A program made the position numbers and the translations under genes. The notes beneath the pieces are model-generated. The model made no database searches and had not been told where the DNA came from. It saw only the letters and a program-made list of their open reading frames with translations. This document shows, in pieces, positions 17,901 through 24,575 of a DNA stretch of 64,000 nucleotides. Position 1 is the first letter of the stretch; every line of letters starts with the position of its first letter. This stretch comes from Micromonospora wenchangensis. GTDB taxonomy: Bacteria > Actinomycetota > Actinomycetes > Mycobacteriales > Micromonosporaceae. The DNA lies in assembly GCF_002210435.1 (NCBI RefSeq), contig NZ_MZMV01000008.1, forward strand, positions 62,001-126,000, read 5' to 3'.

Positions 17901-19819
17901 GCCAGCATCAGCACGGCCAGGGCGGCGGCGGTCAGCGCCGGTCGGCTCAGCGCGGCACCGGCCCCGAGGAACCCGACCACGGTGGCGGCTCCGGCGTGCA
18001 CCACGGCCGCCCGGGTGGTGCCGGCCCAGAGCCCGGCGACGCCGATCGCGACGGCCGCCAGCACCATCGGCCAGGGTGCCGCCGCCCAGCCCAGACCCAG
18101 CGAGGCGGGCACCGCCAGTGCGGTCAGTCCCGCGCCGACCACCGCGAACTCGCGGCGGATCTCCGGCGGCAGGGCGAGCACCGCCGCGATGGTGAGCAGC
18201 AGGGCGCTGGCGGCGAGCTGCCCGGCGGACGGACCGGCCGCCGCCGCCACCTCGCCGGGGAACGCGGTCAGGTCGGCCCGCCAGGCGGGCAGCGCCGCCT
18301 GGACCGGTGCCAGCCCGGCCCGCAGCGCGCCGCCGGCCACCACCAGGCCGCTGACGGTCAGCGCCGCGGCGGAGGCGAGCTGCGGCCCCCGCCGGGCGGC
18401 TTCCGGTACGGCCCGCACGGCCAGCCCGGTCAGCGTGATGACCGCGGCGACCAGCAGCAGCGCCCGGCCGGGAAAGGCCACCGAGGCGACCCGTCCCAGC
18501 GCGCCGATCACGGCCAGGGTGAGGATGCCGGCGCCCACGTCGGGCAACGGTGGGCGGCGCAGCAGCAGGGTGCCGGCCAGGCCCACCGCCGCGGCCAGCA
18601 GCAGCGCCGCGCCGGCACCGGTGGCCGCCGGTACGGTCTGCGCCCGCAGCAGCGCGGTGACCGCGTACGCCAGGGCGAGGGCCACCGCCACCCCGTGCAG
18701 CAGCCAGGTCGTCTGGGGCAGCCACGGCACCGGCCGGGAAGCGCCGCCCGGGGTGGCCGCCGTGCCGTCGAGCACCTCGCCCGACTCCTCCGGCGCCCCC
18801 TCCGGCCGGCCGTCCGGGGCGACCCGCTGCCGGGGCGGCCCGGCGGGCCGGTCGGTGGTGGACTCCGGCGGGGCCGGCCGTTCCCGCATGATGCCGGAGC
18901 GGACCAGCGCGAGGTCGAGCACGGCCACCACGGTGAGCACCACCGCCCAGCCGGTCGGGCCGCTGATCCATCCGTAGGCGAGCAGCGGCACCACGGGTTG
19001 GGCGGCCAGCACCGCCGCGAACCGGGGTGCCCGCAGGCCGGTGCCCAGCGCGTAGGCGAGGGCGACGCCGGTGGTCAGCGCGAAGATCACCCCGGAGAAG
19101 ACCGCCCCCGACGCGCCGATCCGGTCGACCGCCCACAGCGCGTACCCGGCCAGCGGCACCAGCAGCAGGCCGACCGTGGAGATCGTCTCGGCGGTGGAGG
19201 TCAGCCCCCGGCGGGCCAGCACCGGCGGGGCGAGCAGCAGCAGGACGGTGGCGACCAGCAGGATGCCGAGCCGGGCGAGGGCGTCCATCGAGCTGGTCGC
19301 GACGGCGGCGAAGACCACCGCGGCCACGGCCAGCACCAGCGCGCCCAGCCCGAGCGGGATGTTCTGCACCTCCCGGGAGGAGGCCTCGGCCGGGTGTTCC
19401 GGGTTGTCCGCGCCCAGCCAGGTGGCGGTCCGGTACGGCGGTGGGAGCGGTGGCTCGTCGGGGCCGGCCGGCCCGGCGGGGGTGCCCTGCCGGGGCACCC
19501 GGGGCGGTGCCCCGGTGGTGGCGGTGGGCGGTCGCCGGTCCGCCTTGCGGCGCAGCACCCGACGCGGCCGGGTGGCCTGCTTGACGCGTTCCTCACCGGC
19601 GTGGGCGAGGATGTCCCGCTGGAACAGGGCGGCCTGCATCTTGGCGGCGATCTGCCGCTGCTCCCGGGCGATCTCGGCGTCGCGGGCCTTCATCTCGGCG
19701 ATGGAGCGTTCGATCTCGGCCAGGTGTTCGCGCCACTGCGGTTGCTCGGCCCCGCAGTTGGGGCAGCGGGCCGCCGGCTTGATCTGCCGCCCGCACGAGG
19801 AGCACTGGAAGCTCTCCAC
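14918..19819 (-). CDS. Giant polytopic membrane protein with N-terminal zinc ribbon (SCO7613 C-terminal domain type)
   Basis: The 1633-residue protein begins with a four-cysteine zinc ribbon (Cys6, Cys9, Cys19, Cys22), followed by a charged coiled coil (EHLAEIERSIAEMKARDAEIAREQRQIAAKMQ, about 30-65) and a basic linker. The rest is almost entirely Ala/Leu/Val-rich hydrophobic helices, several dozen in number, in a repetitive pattern that suggests internal duplication. I recognise it as the actinobacterial family named after SCO7613; its function is unknown. The start at GTG 19819 has GGAGGG 5 nt upstream. The high GC gives long open frames on the opposite strand, which I treat as shadows. It may be a transporter or an envelope organiser, but nothing in the sequence proves either. 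Confidence 0.8.
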   Translation of the reverse strand: MESFQCSSCGRQIKPAARCPNCGAEQPQWREHLAEIERSIAEMKARDAEIAREQRQIAAKMQAALFQRDILAHAGEERVKQATRPRRVLRRKADRRPPTATTGAPPRVPRQGTPAGPAGPDEPPLPPPYRTATWLGADNPEHPAEASSREVQNIPLGLGALVLAVAAVVFAAVATSSMDALARLGILLVATVLLLLAPPVLARRGLTSTAETISTVGLLLVPLAGYALWAVDRIGASGAVFSGVIFALTTGVALAYALGTGLRAPRFAAVLAAQPVVPLLAYGWISGPTGWAVVLTVVAVLDLALVRSGIMRERPAPPESTTDRPAGPPRQRVAPDGRPEGAPEESGEVLDGTAATPGGASRPVPWLPQTTWLLHGVAVALALAYAVTALLRAQTVPAATGAGAALLLAAAVGLAGTLLLRRPPLPDVGAGILTLAVIGALGRVASVAFPGRALLLVAAVITLTGLAVRAVPEAARRGPQLASAAALTVSGLVVAGGALRAGLAPVQAALPAWRADLTAFPGEVAAAAGPSAGQLAASALLLTIAAVLALPPEIRREFAVVGAGLTALAVPASLGLGWAAAPWPMVLAAVAIGVAGLWAGTTRAAVVHAGAATVVGFLGAGAALSRPALTAAALAVLMLAGVLVALAPRVRIAPAAADVLSGWAAGGAAFALPGAVAAFVAATEPSGPVLTPAVLRELTVPILAAGFLAVCVTLGYAAMMQVSQRHLSLPHAVGTGLGALAVIGAAFFAPGRTAADAWLGGLVLIATLLLLFAGRIDARRPSDLAFDGADLAAAAVTTALIATLARITAVISPGGQLAVAAVLVLVVAVAARAMPEEWRRGPVLGIAAGAALIGVLAGWSALRGGVGVLATPGPIWAGDLTGWPAAPTGGSTWQAPVALALLALAAAILLPTPWKYDVAGVGVVLATVGVPAAFDLPWWSPVLVGLTVATVFGTAAVASADPRAGLSRATVAGVVALHAAGAGLVRPWTTALALGGIALIGLTVAAMARSLAPSLVEDVETEGMPPHLVQIGGLATAAALLALPGAVAALAAEFGHGAQVVLTAALAASSFGLAAVAAVRRPVPQYLPYASAAVAGGATVSAVAAIFVDLPSGVFAAAAALLGVLAELVRAATVPPVGSAQPVRRWAVLLDGALRRLPDDGTQRRWRIDPAAGALAAAAVPTVLALISLAPLLFVALVEPHRMLAHVWQGPPPQLRTPPPELVDPTHVLTALLLTGTAALAATGLSGGRRSRAVPVVLPGLAVTLLITPIALGMAWPQNALAALAVFTISMLGLALTPPPPLAERARSLRLARVLVFVIGLAGGGAGLAGSLASEGLTLFTLGGAVGVGVVAALFGTTGRARILGWLFASLMAQLFVLTAGLVAGLPAVWSAFGVLAVGAALQVFAATLPRLRRPEAYREAATVEWSGYAAALIALALAFDSPRHIAALLAAWGAVLGVAAVRPGRRPVERRILFWAVVACEIVAWWIMMRVADVALPEAYTLPFAALALLVGILELRDRPDLSSWVAYGPALVAAFVPTLAIVLATDAGMLRQVLLLLGAVAVLVYGSTSRQQAPVIVGAAVTAIAAVHALFSLGPWLVLIPVGLVLLVLGASNERRRRAQDRLQTALRSMR

Positions 19820-19919
19820 GACATCCCTCCACCCGGCCGGACGCACTGTGGACGCCGCCCCCACGCAGCATGCCCTGAGCGGGCGTGGATTTCGACACCT
19901 GCCGCTCCGTTAGGGGTAC

Positions 19920-19965
19920 AAAAAACGCGCCGGCGCGGGGAGATCACCTCCCGCGCCGGCGCGTC
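19920..19965 (-). terminator. Intrinsic terminator of the UDP-glucose dehydrogenase gene
   Basis: Read on the minus strand, a long GC stem (ACGCGCCGGCGCGGGAG with its complement, one bulged base) is followed by a run of seven T at 19926-19920. This is the clearest classical rho-independent terminator in the window; it begins 10 bp past the stop at 19975. Confidence 0.88.
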
Positions 19966-19974
19966 GCGGTGTCG

Positions 19975-21402
19975 TCAGGGGCGGCCCATGCCCCGGTACT
20001 CCCAGCCGGCCTGCGTCCACAGTGCCGCGTCGAGGCAGTTGCGGCCGTCCACGACCCGACGGCCGGCGGCCAGCTCGCCGAGGGCGACCGGATCGGCGTT
20101 GCGGAAGTCGGCCCACTCGGTGAGTACGCAGACCAGGTCGGCCCCGGAGACGGCGTCGTTCATGCTGGACTCGTAGACCAGCTCGGGGGCGATCCGGCGG
20201 GCGTTCTCGGTGCCCTGGGGGTCGTACACGTGCACGTCGGCACCGGCCTTGGCGAGCAGCGCGGCGACGGCGAGGGCCGGGGCGTCGCGGACGTCGTCGG
20301 TGTTGGGTTTGAAGGTCGCGCCGAGCACCGCGATCCGGGTGCCGGAGAAGTCCGGGCCGGCCGGGCCGGGGCGGCGGCCGAGCAGGTCGGAGGCGAGCTG
20401 GAGGACCCGGGTGCGGCGACGCAGGTTGATCAGGTCGACCTCGTGCAGGAAGCGTAGCGCCTCACCCGCGCCCAACTCCTGGGCGCGGGCCTGGAAGGCG
20501 CGGATGTCCTTGGGCAGGCACGCGCCGCCGAAGCCGAGTCCGGCCTGGAGGAACCGGTTGCCGATCCGGGGGTCGTAGCCGATGGCGCGGGCGAGCTGGG
20601 TGACGTCGCCGCCGCTGGCCTCGCAGACCTCGGCCATCGCGTTGATGAAGGAGATCTTGGTGGCCAGGAAGGCGTTCGCGGCGACCTTGACCAGTTCGGC
20701 GGTGGCGAAGTCGGTCACCACCAGCGGGACCTCCCGGTCCTCGGTGGCGGCCAGGTCGAAGACGCCCTTGTGGGCGGCGTAGAGCATGGCGTTGGCCCAC
20801 TCGGTCTTGACGCCGACCACGATCCGGTTGGGGCGCAGCACGTCGTCGACGGCGAAGCCCTCCTGGAGGAACTCGGGGCTCCAGGCCACCTCGACGCCCA
20901 GGTCGTCGGGGGTGTGCTTGCCGACGAGCTGCTCCACCCACTCGGCGGTGCCGACCGGCACGGTGGACTTGCCGACGATCAGCGCCTTGCGGGTCAGTTG
21001 CTGGGCCAGGGCGGTCACCGAGGCTTCGACGTACGACAGGTCGGCGCCCATGCCGTCGGCGCGCTGCGGGGTGCCGACGCAGATGAAGTGCACGTCGCCG
21101 AAGTCGGCGGTCTCGGCGATGTCGGTCGAGAACCGCAGCCGACCGGCGGCCAGGTTGCGCCGCAGCAGCTCGTCGAGGCCCGGCTCGTGGATCGGCACCT
21201 CGCCCGCGTTCAGCTTGGCGATCTTGTCGGCGTCGACGTCGAAGCCGAGCACCTCGTAGCCCAGCTCGGCGTAGCAGATGGCGTACGTCGCGCCGAGGTA
21301 GCCGGTGCCCAGGAACGTCACCCGGGGACGCGGCGCACCCGAGGGGGGCGTCACCGGGGAGATGGTCGGCGCCGGCTGGATGTTCGGGTACGGGATCGTC
21401 AC
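19975..21402 (-). CDS. UDP-glucose 6-dehydrogenase
   Basis: The 475-residue enzyme oxidises UDP-glucose (or a related UDP-sugar) twice with NAD to the uronic acid, a precursor of acidic envelope glycans. It has an N-terminal Rossmann fold (VTFLGTGYLGATYA), VGKSTVPVGTAEW, SPEFLQEGFAVDD, the catalytic Cys295 in GFGGACLPKD, and a C-terminal nucleotide-sugar domain with VLGATFKPNTDDVRDAPAL. Start GTG 21402 is chosen because GGAGA lies about 9 nt upstream; the longer open frame has an unrelated arginine-rich extension. It is divergent from the acyl-CoA dehydrogenase gene with 249 bp between starts. UDP-ManNAc dehydrogenase activity cannot be excluded. Confidence 0.9.
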   Translation of the reverse strand: MTIPYPNIQPAPTISPVTPPSGAPRPRVTFLGTGYLGATYAICYAELGYEVLGFDVDADKIAKLNAGEVPIHEPGLDELLRRNLAAGRLRFSTDIAETADFGDVHFICVGTPQRADGMGADLSYVEASVTALAQQLTRKALIVGKSTVPVGTAEWVEQLVGKHTPDDLGVEVAWSPEFLQEGFAVDDVLRPNRIVVGVKTEWANAMLYAAHKGVFDLAATEDREVPLVVTDFATAELVKVAANAFLATKISFINAMAEVCEASGGDVTQLARAIGYDPRIGNRFLQAGLGFGGACLPKDIRAFQARAQELGAGEALRFLHEVDLINLRRRTRVLQLASDLLGRRPGPAGPDFSGTRIAVLGATFKPNTDDVRDAPALAVAALLAKAGADVHVYDPQGTENARRIAPELVYESSMNDAVSGADLVCVLTEWADFRNADPVALGELAAGRRVVDGRNCLDAALWTQAGWEYRGMGRP

Positions 21403-21651
21403 GCCTGTCTTCTCCGCTCGCGCTGGCGGCGCTTCACTGCGTCGCAATCGGCTGCGGCGCCTGGCCGGGCACCGATGGAAAACCTGTCGTTCGGTCAGCG
21501 TAGTTGTGCGCTGTCGACGCCTGCCCGGCACGATCCTACCGGCCGGTAACGTGGTGGGGAGCCACGATGGCTATCCTTCAGTCTGCGGCAGTCGGCGGCC
21601 TGGAGACGGCACACAGACTGCGCATGATAGCGGTGAAAGGGGAGGGCCGAC

Positions 21652-22815
21652 ATGGCCGCAGAACAGACGTTCGACGTCTACCGGTTGCCCGAGGAGCACG
21701 ACGCGGTCCGTGAGGCCGTCCGTGAGGTCTGTGCCGCCAAGGTGGCCCCGCACGCGGCCGAGGCCGACGAGACGGGGGAGTTTCCCAAGTCCTCGTACGA
21801 CGCGCTGCGTGCCGCCGATTTCCACGCCCCGCACATCCCCGTCGAGTACGGCGGCGCGGGCGCTGACGCCCTGGCCACCGCGATCGTCATCGAGGAGGTG
21901 GCGCGGGCGTGCGCCTCCTCGTCGTTGATCCCGGCGGTGAACAAGCTGGGCACGATGCCGTTGCTGCTGGCGGGGTCGGAGGAGTTGAAGCGGCGCTATC
22001 TGACGCCGGTGGCGGCGGGTGAGGCGATGTTCTCGTACTGCCTGTCCGAACCCGAGGCCGGCAGCGACGCGGCCTCCATGACCACCCGGGCCGTCCGCGA
22101 CGGCGACCACTGGGTCCTCAACGGCGTGAAACGGTGGATCACCAACGCCGGAGTCTCCGAGTTCTACACCGTGTTCGCCGTCACCGACCCGGCGGCCCGC
22201 TCCCGCGGCATCTCCGCCTTCGTCGTCGAGAAATCCGACCCCGGAGTCAGCTTCGGCGCACCCGAGAAGAAGCTCGGGATCAAGGGCTCCCCGACGCGGG
22301 AGGTGTACCTCGACAACGTGCGGATTCCGGCCGACCGGATCATCGGGGAGCCGGGGACCGGGTTCGGCACCGCCATGCGCACCCTGGACCACACCCGGGT
22401 CACCATCGCCGCCCAAGCCGTCGGCATCGCCCAGGGCGCCCTCGACTACGCCAAGGGCTACGTCCAGGAACGCCAACAGTTCGGCAAACCCGTCGCCGAA
22501 TTCCAGGGCGTCCAGTTCATGCTCGCCGACATGGGCATGAAACTCGAAGCCGCCCGCCAGCTCACCTACACCGCGGCCGGCAAGTCCGAACGCGGCGACG
22601 CGGACCTGACCTACTTCGGCGCGGCGGCGAAGTGTTTCGCCTCCGACGCCGCCATGGACATCACCACCGACGCCGTCCAACTCCTCGGCGGCTACGGCTA
22701 CACCCGCGACTACCCCGTCGAACGCATGATGCGCGACGCCAAGATCACCCAAATCTACGAAGGCACCAACCAGGTCCAACGCATCGTCATGGCCCGCCAA
22801 CTCCTCAAGGACTGA
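21652..22815 (+). CDS. Acyl-CoA dehydrogenase
   Basis: This 387-residue FAD enzyme introduces the alpha-beta double bond into an acyl-CoA. The three family domains are present: an N-terminal helical part, the central beta domain with SYCLSEPEAGSDAASM and KRWITNAG, and the C-terminal helical part with the catalytic base Glu370 in QIYEGTNQVQR. The ATG at 21652 follows AAAGGGGAGG by 6 nt. The 249-bp upstream gap contains TACGCT on the minus strand for the divergent dehydrogenase. A mycobacterial homologue (fadE25) lies beside purE-purK, as here (from memory). The second half uses more C-ending rare-style codons (CCGCCCAAG-like runs) than the first, which may reflect a local recombination. Confidence 0.92.
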   Translation: MAAEQTFDVYRLPEEHDAVREAVREVCAAKVAPHAAEADETGEFPKSSYDALRAADFHAPHIPVEYGGAGADALATAIVIEEVARACASSSLIPAVNKLGTMPLLLAGSEELKRRYLTPVAAGEAMFSYCLSEPEAGSDAASMTTRAVRDGDHWVLNGVKRWITNAGVSEFYTVFAVTDPAARSRGISAFVVEKSDPGVSFGAPEKKLGIKGSPTREVYLDNVRIPADRIIGEPGTGFGTAMRTLDHTRVTIAAQAVGIAQGALDYAKGYVQERQQFGKPVAEFQGVQFMLADMGMKLEAARQLTYTAAGKSERGDADLTYFGAAAKCFASDAAMDITTDAVQLLGGYGYTRDYPVERMMRDAKITQIYEGTNQVQRIVMARQLLKD

Positions 22816-22935
22816 CCGGCCGTCCCGTGGCTCTTCCGGTCCGGACGCCTACCGCGCCGTCGGTCGCGCGTGACGGCGACCCGGCCTTGATCATCGGGGT
22901 GCGGGTGGGCCGGTCGGACCGGCCCACCCGGGGCG

Positions 22936-23607
22936 TCAACGGTTGTCGGTGCTGTTCTCCGGCTTCGCGCCGTAGCGCGGCGGCGCGGACCACGGCGACT
23001 CGCTGCTGGTCCGCCGGGGCAGCGGCTCGGTGGGGGTGTCCAGATCGGGGTAGCCCAGGGTGAGCGGGGCGGTGTCCGGCTCGCTGCGGGCCGGTGGGGG
23101 CGGCGGCCAGTCGCTCGTGGCGAAACTGGGCGGTGGCGGGGTGTCGTCGTCGGCCGGGGCCGGTTGCGTGCCGGTCGCCGGCTGCGGCCAGCGCCGCCAC
23201 CGCTGGGCGCTGAACACAGCCATCAGCAGCAGCAGGCCGATCAGGAACAGGGTCCCGTCCTGCACCGGCTGGCGCAGCGGCAGCGGGTCACCGAGCACCT
23301 TCCAGCCGCTCGGGATCCGGTCGAGCACGGTGAACGGTGCGATGAACATCCCGACGTACGGGGTGACCAGCAGCAGCCCGGCGACGAGCGGGCCGACCGG
23401 CGAGGTGCGCAGCGTGCCGACCAGGCCGAGCAGGATGCCGGCGACGCCGAGGTAGACGGCCGGCTCGATCAGGTTGGCCGTGTTGTACGTGCCGATCTCC
23501 ACCCAGCGGTCCACGGTCCGGCCCGACCCGTCCTGCCCGAGAGTGATCAACACCCACGTGACGGGCGCCACCACCAACCCGGCGAGGAAGCTCCAGAGAT
23601 GTCGCAT
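22936..23607 (-). CDS. Four-helix membrane protein with proline-rich tail
   Basis: The 223-residue product has four hydrophobic segments (about 5-22, 47-66, 70-90 and 118-135), followed by a tail of about 85 residues rich in Pro, Asp and Thr (PPPPSFATSDWPPPPPARS). No family is recognised with confidence. ATG 23607 lies 6 nt after TACGGT on the minus strand, so the message is probably leaderless; that -10 overlaps the -10 of the divergent thioesterase. The long tail is likely cytoplasmic and disordered. The 120-bp gap downstream, toward the acyl-CoA dehydrogenase stop, holds no gene. Confidence 0.7.
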   Translation of the reverse strand: MRHLWSFLAGLVVAPVTWVLITLGQDGSGRTVDRWVEIGTYNTANLIEPAVYLGVAGILLGLVGTLRTSPVGPLVAGLLLVTPYVGMFIAPFTVLDRIPSGWKVLGDPLPLRQPVQDGTLFLIGLLLLMAVFSAQRWRRWPQPATGTQPAPADDDTPPPPSFATSDWPPPPPARSEPDTAPLTLGYPDLDTPTEPLPRRTSSESPWSAPPRYGAKPENSTDNR

Positions 23608-23630
23608 TGGCGCACCGTACCGTTTCTGCC
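23608..23630. promoter_or_regulatory. Divergent leaderless promoter with overlapping -10 boxes
   Basis: Only 23 bp separate two divergent ATG codons. The plus-strand -10 TACCGT is at 23618-23623, 7 nt before its ATG. The minus-strand -10 TACGGT covers 23614-23619, 6 nt before its ATG. The hexamers share two base pairs, so both promoters cannot be occupied together, and each -35 must lie inside the opposite gene. Confidence 0.6.
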
Positions 23631-24146
23631 ATGACCGAGCACCCCACCACCCCTGCCGGCAAGCCGACGTCGTACTCCCGGGTCACGCTGAGTCGCATCA
23701 TGACCGCTGTCGATGTCAATCTGTACGGGACCGTGCACGGTGGGGTGTTGATGAAGTTCGTCGACGACGTGGCCGGAGCGGCGGCGGCCCGGCACAGCGG
23801 CGGTACGGCGGTGACCGCCTCGATCGACGAGATCGTCTTCTCCGAACCCGTCCGGGTGGGCGATCTGGTGCACGCCCACGCCCAGGTCAACTGGACCGGC
23901 AACACCTCGATGGAGGTGGGCGTGAAGGTGGTCGCCGAGCGGTGGGACTCGGCCGAGGACGAACCGGTCCGGGTGGCCACCGCGTACCTCGTCTTCGTGG
24001 GGGTGGACGTGGGCGGCGCGCCCCGGGCGGTCCGGCCGGTACTCACCGAGACCGCCGAGGACGAACGCCGCTACAAGGAGGCCGAGATCCGCCGCGCCCA
24101 CCGCCTCGCCAAACGCCGCGCCATCCAAGCCCACCGCGCTTCCTGA
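23631..24146 (+). CDS. Acyl-CoA thioesterase, hotdog fold
   Basis: The 171-residue product hydrolyses acyl-CoA thioesters. It has one hotdog domain with MTAVDVNLYGTVHGGVLMKFVDDVAGAAA, where the early Asn/Asp and the GGxLMKxxD helix are typical of the YciA/BACH thioesterases, plus a basic C-terminal extension (RRAHRLAKRRAIQAHRAS). It is probably cytosolic. Its ATG lies 7 nt behind a TACCGT -10. The stop codon is the start of a 17-bp tandem array, so the last residues are encoded by repeat sequence. The neighbouring acyl-CoA dehydrogenase and acetoacetyl-CoA synthetase suggest a role in fatty or branched acyl metabolism. Confidence 0.86.
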   Translation: MTEHPTTPAGKPTSYSRVTLSRIMTAVDVNLYGTVHGGVLMKFVDDVAGAAAARHSGGTAVTASIDEIVFSEPVRVGDLVHAHAQVNWTGNTSMEVGVKVVAERWDSAEDEPVRVATAYLVFVGVDVGGAPRAVRPVLTETAEDERRYKEAEIRRAHRLAKRRAIQAHRAS

Positions 24147-24214
24147 CCCCGCCTGCTTCCTGACCCCGCCTGCTTCCTGACCCCGCCTGCTTCCTGACCC
24201 CGCCTGCTTCCTGA
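24147..24214. repeat. Tandem array of four 17-bp units after the thioesterase stop
   Basis: Four exact copies of CCCCGCCTGCTTCCTGA run at 24147-24163, 24164-24180, 24181-24197 and 24198-24214, followed by decayed copies to about 24246. The half-unit GCTTCCTGA is also the end of the coding region, so the array seems to have grown from the gene's own 3' end. Confidence 0.9.
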
Positions 24215-24246
24215 CCCCGCCCGCTTTCGCCCCGCCTGCTTTCGCC

Positions 24247-24310
24247 CCGGTGATCAAGAGGTTCGCGTCGGTGTGCGGCGCGAGACTGACGCAAACCTCT
24301 TGATCACCGG
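24247..24310. repeat. Palindromic repeat family B, copy B1
   Basis: Inverted arms GGTGATCAAGAGGTTCGCGT and ACGCAAACCTCTTGATCACC frame a spacer of under 20 bp. Five copies occur in the window; this one and B2 lie directly before the acetoacetyl-CoA synthetase gene. Confidence 0.88.
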
Positions 24311-24320
24311 GGAGTGGGTC

Positions 24321-24380
24321 GGTGATCAAGAAGTTTGCGTCAACTTCAGGCTGAAAGCTGACTCGAACCTCTTGATCACC
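24321..24380. repeat. Palindromic repeat family B, copy B2
   Basis: This is a second family B unit 10 bp after B1, with arms GGTGATCAAGAAGTTTGCGT and ACTCGAACCTCTTGATCACC. The remaining 195 bp to the next start codon hold no recognisable gene; several possible starts cluster near 24516-24576. Confidence 0.85.
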
Positions 24381-24575
24381 GAGCCCGGCCGAGCCTGGCC
24401 TCCAGCCCGAGGCCGGCCCCTGTGGTGGAGGGCTGTGTGTGCAGGTGGGGACGGATTGTGTGCGCGGGGCACGTTTCCGTGTCGGCCCCCGGTGTGGATG
24501 ATGGCGCTGCGAGGTAGGCAAGATGGCGGCATGGCCGGGCACAGTGCCGTGTGGGGCCTCAGGGAGGGTGGAGCG

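Noticed and set aside
16886..20176. A very long plus-strand frame opposite the giant membrane-protein gene
   Set aside because: It is composed of low-complexity Arg/Gly/Pro/Gln sequence typical of antisense frames in GC-rich genes, while the minus strand encodes recognisable membrane helices and a zinc ribbon.
24531..24575. Earlier ATG start for acetoacetyl-CoA synthetase
   Set aside because: The extra 15 residues do not resemble the family and the purine-rich ribosome site fits GTG 24576 better; it remains an alternative.
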